8,232 nt of DNA. It comes from Elusimicrobia bacterium RIFCSPLOWO2_01_FULL_54_10. Lineage in GTDB: Bacteria > Elusimicrobiota > Elusimicrobia > 2-02-FULL-39-32. A program made the translations under genes and the position numbers. Under the pieces are notes generated by a model. That model ran no database searches and was not told the origin of the DNA. It saw nothing but the letters and a program-made list of their open reading frames with translations. The stretch covers positions 7,819 to 16,050 of the forward strand of contig MGUQ01000052.1 of the NCBI GenBank assembly GCA_001799975.1, written 5' to 3'. Below are positions 6,048 to 8,232 of this stretch, in pieces (position 1 is the first letter of the stretch; each line of letters starts with the position of its first letter).

Positions 6048-6928
6048 TGGAAGCCAGGGTCATTCCTTTCGGCGATCCCCGCTATCCGCCGCTTCTTTCC
6101 GGGATCCATAACCCGCCTGAAAAAATATATGTGATGGGCCAGCTCTCAGTTTTGACAGAACCCTCCGTGGCCATTGTGGGGAGCCGCAGGGCTTCCGCGT
6201 ACGGCGAGGATGCAGCGGGCGCTCTCGCGCGCGCTCTGGCGGAAGCCGGAGTGGCCACCGTGAGCGGGCTGGCCCGCGGCATTGACACCGCTGCGCACAA
6301 GGCTTCTCTGCAGGCCGGGGGCAAGACTATTGCCGTCATGGGCACGGGCCCGGACGAAATTTTTCCATCCGATAACAAATCGCTGGCAGAAGACATTTGC
6401 CGGCAGGGCGCCCTCGTGACGGAATATGACCCGGGGACTCCCGGCTGGCCCGGCAATTTTCCGGCCAGAAACCGCATCATCGCGGGGCTTTCGTTGGGCA
6501 CGGTGGTGGTGGAGGCCGCAGAACGCTCCGGAGCCCTCATCACGGCCCGCCTGGCCGCGGAGCAGGGCAAAGAAGTTTTCGCGGTGCCGGGGCCCATCAG
6601 CTCGCCTTTAAGCGAAGGCCCTCACAAGTTAATCAGTCAGGGGGCCAAGCTTGTGCGCCGCGTGGAAGACATTTTGGAAGAAATTAAGGTTTTGCGCGGC
6701 CTCATCCCGGCCGCATCTCGCAAAACGCAGGATGAACTGCTCCTGCCCGCCTTGACAGGAGAGGAACAAGATTTGTTAAATCTGATTTCCCTCGAGCCCG
6801 TGTCCATAGACCAACTCCTGAACAAATCTGCCGAGGGGGCTGGCAGGGCGGCCAATACTCTGTTAAGCTTGGAGTTGAAAGGAGCCATACTCACGCTTCC
6901 TGGGAAAAGATATGTCAGATCGCGATAA
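6047..6928 (+). CDS. dprA: DNA processing protein DprA (Smf)
   Basis: DprA binds incoming single-stranded DNA during natural transformation and loads RecA, displacing SSB. The 293-residue product contains the Rossmann-type core: YPPLLSGIHNPPEKIYVMG, AIVGSRRASAYG (residues 42-53), VSGLARGIDTAAHKASL (from 72), VMGTGPDEIFPSDN, FPARNRIIAGLS and EAAERSGALITARLAAEQGKEVFAVPG. It ends in a winged-helix DprA C-terminal domain (about residues 230-293, LTGEEQDLLNLISLEPVSIDQLL to GKRYVR). The N-terminal SAM-like domain of longer DprA proteins is missing: the protein opens directly at the Rossmann extension. ATG 6047 shares one base with the upstream stop (TGATG); TTG 6044 is the alternative. The 3' end overlaps topA by 17 nt, and dprA next to topA is a common bacterial arrangement. 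Confidence 0.96.
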   Translation: MEARVIPFGDPRYPPLLSGIHNPPEKIYVMGQLSVLTEPSVAIVGSRRASAYGEDAAGALARALAEAGVATVSGLARGIDTAAHKASLQAGGKTIAVMGTGPDEIFPSDNKSLAEDICRQGALVTEYDPGTPGWPGNFPARNRIIAGLSLGTVVVEAAERSGALITARLAAEQGKEVFAVPGPISSPLSEGPHKLISQGAKLVRRVEDILEEIKVLRGLIPAASRKTQDELLLPALTGEEQDLLNLISLEPVSIDQLLNKSAEGAGRAANTLLSLELKGAILTLPGKRYVRSR

Positions 6929-8232
6929 AAAGAAAAAAGCGCCGGTGAAGGCCAAAGCGCAGCCCAAAACTCCCGCTCCCAAAAGCGGAGGAACGGGGCC
7001 GGCGCTTGTCATTGTGGAGTCTCCCACCAAGGAAAAATCCCTTTCCAAATTTTTGGGCAGCGGGTATGTGGTGAAAAGTTCGTACGGCCACCTGCGGGAT
7101 CTGCCCCGCAAGGATTTTGGCCTGGACATCAAAAACCATTTCGAGCCTTCGTACAACCTCCTCCCCCGCGGAAAAAAAATCCTCCCCGAGCTCAAGAAAT
7201 TCGCCGACAACTCCTCTAAAATATTTCTGGCCACGGACTATGACCGCGAGGGGGAATCCATCGCCTGGCACTTGGCCGAGCTTCTGAAAGCGCCCCCGGA
7301 AAAAATCAGGCGCATCACTTTCCATGAAATCACCAAAGACGCCATTCTGGAGGCCATCAAGAGCCCGCGCAAAATCGACCGCGCGCTCGTGGACGCCCAG
7401 ATAGCCCGCCGCGCTCTGGACCGGATTGTGGGCTACCGCCTCTCTCCCCTCCTCTGGGACAAAATCAAAAAAGGCCTTTCCGCCGGCCGCGTGCAGTCGG
7501 TGGCGGTCAAGCTCATTTGCGAGCGCGAAGCCGATATCGCCAAGTTTGTGAGGCAGGAATACTGGTCGCTCACGGCGGATCTGGAAAAGGAAACGGGGAA
7601 GCATCCTGTTTTTCAGGCTCATGTCATTGAGTGGGACGGCAAGAAGCTGGACAAACTGGACGTTAAGGATGAAAAAACCGCCAAATCTATTTCCTCGGAG
7701 CTGGAAGTTTCAAAATACAAGGTCCGCCTCGTCACGCCCAAAGAAAAGCGGCGCCAGCCCGCGCCGCCGTTCATGACCTCCACTCTGGCGCAGGATTCTT
7801 CGCACAAGCTCGGCTTTTCCGCCAAAAAAACCATGATCGTGGCCCAGTCGCTTTATGAAGGCGTCGAAATTGACGGCCACGCCGCAGGCCTCATCACCTA
7901 CATGAGGACGGATTCGCTCAATATTGCCTCCGTGGCGCAAAAAGAGGCTCTGGCTTACATTGAAAAGCACTACGGCAAGGATTCTCTCCCGCCCAAGCCC
8001 AGGATGTACAAAACAAAATCGAAAGGCGCCCAGGAAGCCCACGAAGCCATCCGCCCCACATCCGTGGACCTCACGCCGCAAAGCATCAAGGCAAGCCTTT
8101 CTCCTGAGCAATACCGCCTTTACGACCTTATCTGGAAACGCTTTGTTGCCAGCCAGATGGCCGAAGCGGTTTTTGACACGGTGAGCGTGGAAGTGGAAGC
8201 CAAGTCCGCCAAGCATCTGGGCGCGCTGCGGG
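6912..8232 (+). CDS. topA: DNA topoisomerase I, N-terminal part (3' end outside window)
   Basis: Type IA topoisomerase, which relaxes negative supercoils through a 5'-phosphotyrosine intermediate. The frame is open from 6912 to the window edge (440 codons). The toprim domain shows LVIVESPTK (Glu36), SSYGHLRDLP and ATDYDREGESIAWHL (Asp109, Asp111, Glu113). Further on are FHEITKDAI, QIARRALDRIVGYRLSPLLW, GLSAGRVQSVA (188-198) and the catalytic block GLITYMRTDS with Tyr330, followed by KGAQEAHEAIRPTS. The C-terminal zinc-binding repeats expected in a full protein lie outside. The middle position of the toprim DxD is Tyr where most bacterial TopA have Pro. The first 30 residues are a Lys/Pro/Ala-rich tail, probably disordered. 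ATG 6912 lies inside dprA (17-nt overlap) behind a weak GGGA; GTG 6945 is a less likely alternative that would avoid the overlap. Confidence 0.95.
   Translation, partial: MSDRDKKKKAPVKAKAQPKTPAPKSGGTGPALVIVESPTKEKSLSKFLGSGYVVKSSYGHLRDLPRKDFGLDIKNHFEPSYNLLPRGKKILPELKKFADNSSKIFLATDYDREGESIAWHLAELLKAPPEKIRRITFHEITKDAILEAIKSPRKIDRALVDAQIARRALDRIVGYRLSPLLWDKIKKGLSAGRVQSVAVKLICEREADIAKFVRQEYWSLTADLEKETGKHPVFQAHVIEWDGKKLDKLDVKDEKTAKSISSELEVSKYKVRLVTPKEKRRQPAPPFMTSTLAQDSSHKLGFSAKKTMIVAQSLYEGVEIDGHAAGLITYMRTDSLNIASVAQKEALAYIEKHYGKDSLPPKPRMYKTKSKGAQEAHEAIRPTSVDLTPQSIKASLSPEQYRLYDLIWKRFVASQMAEAVFDTVSVEVEAKSAKHLGALR

Noticed and set aside
6915..7622. Minus-strand ORF (235 codons) antisense to topA
   Set aside because: The + strand frame contains all TopA motifs without interruption; the antisense frame has no recognisable features.

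Overview
The window is gene-dense bacterial chromosome of moderately high GC, with every recognisable gene on the + strand. It carries housekeeping genes for RNA processing (phoH, ybeY), recombinational repair (recO, dprA), glycyl-tRNA charging (glyQ, glyS) and DNA topology (topA, cut off by the window end). TGA is used as stop throughout. The order phoH-ybeY-recO-glyQ-glyS is a thinned version of the phoH-ybeY-dgkA-cdd-era-recO-glyQ-glyS cluster known from Bacillus. The small envelope proteins, the TPR protein and the split glycyl-tRNA synthetase suggest an uncultured didermic lineage. Omnitrophota or a relative would fit, but this is a low-confidence guess with no marker gene behind it.

Layout. 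Bases 1-933 hold the 3' end of phoH and a complete ybeY, overlapping by 4 nt. Bases 934-1008 are the only real intergenic region. It holds most of a perfect 13-bp-arm palindrome, which swallows the ybeY stop codon, and a good sigma-70 type promoter (TTGACA, 17 bp, TATTCT) ending only 8 nt before the GTG start of recO. From 1009 to the window end the genes run almost without a gap: recO, a small GIY-YIG nuclease gene, glyQ, glyS, a small exported protein, a membrane-anchored TPR protein, an XRE-type helix-turn-helix protein, dprA and topA. Most junctions are stop/start overlaps, so the whole run looks like one translationally coupled operon driven from the recO promoter, with a leaderless or nearly leaderless first gene.

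The most unusual part is 1671-1956. Here a gene of about 33% GC is wedged exactly between the recO stop codon and the glyQ start codon. It is bounded by perfect 14-bp inverted repeats and carries a 20-bp perfect palindrome almost exactly at its centre. It encodes an 89-residue single-domain GIY-YIG nuclease whose last residues are written by the right inverted repeat. Removing the segment together with one copy of a 2-bp AT repeat restores a one-base TGATG stop/start overlap between recO and glyQ. I read this as a compact GIY-YIG mobile cassette that uses translational coupling to sit harmlessly inside an essential operon. The repeats and the composition shift are seen directly; mobility is inference.
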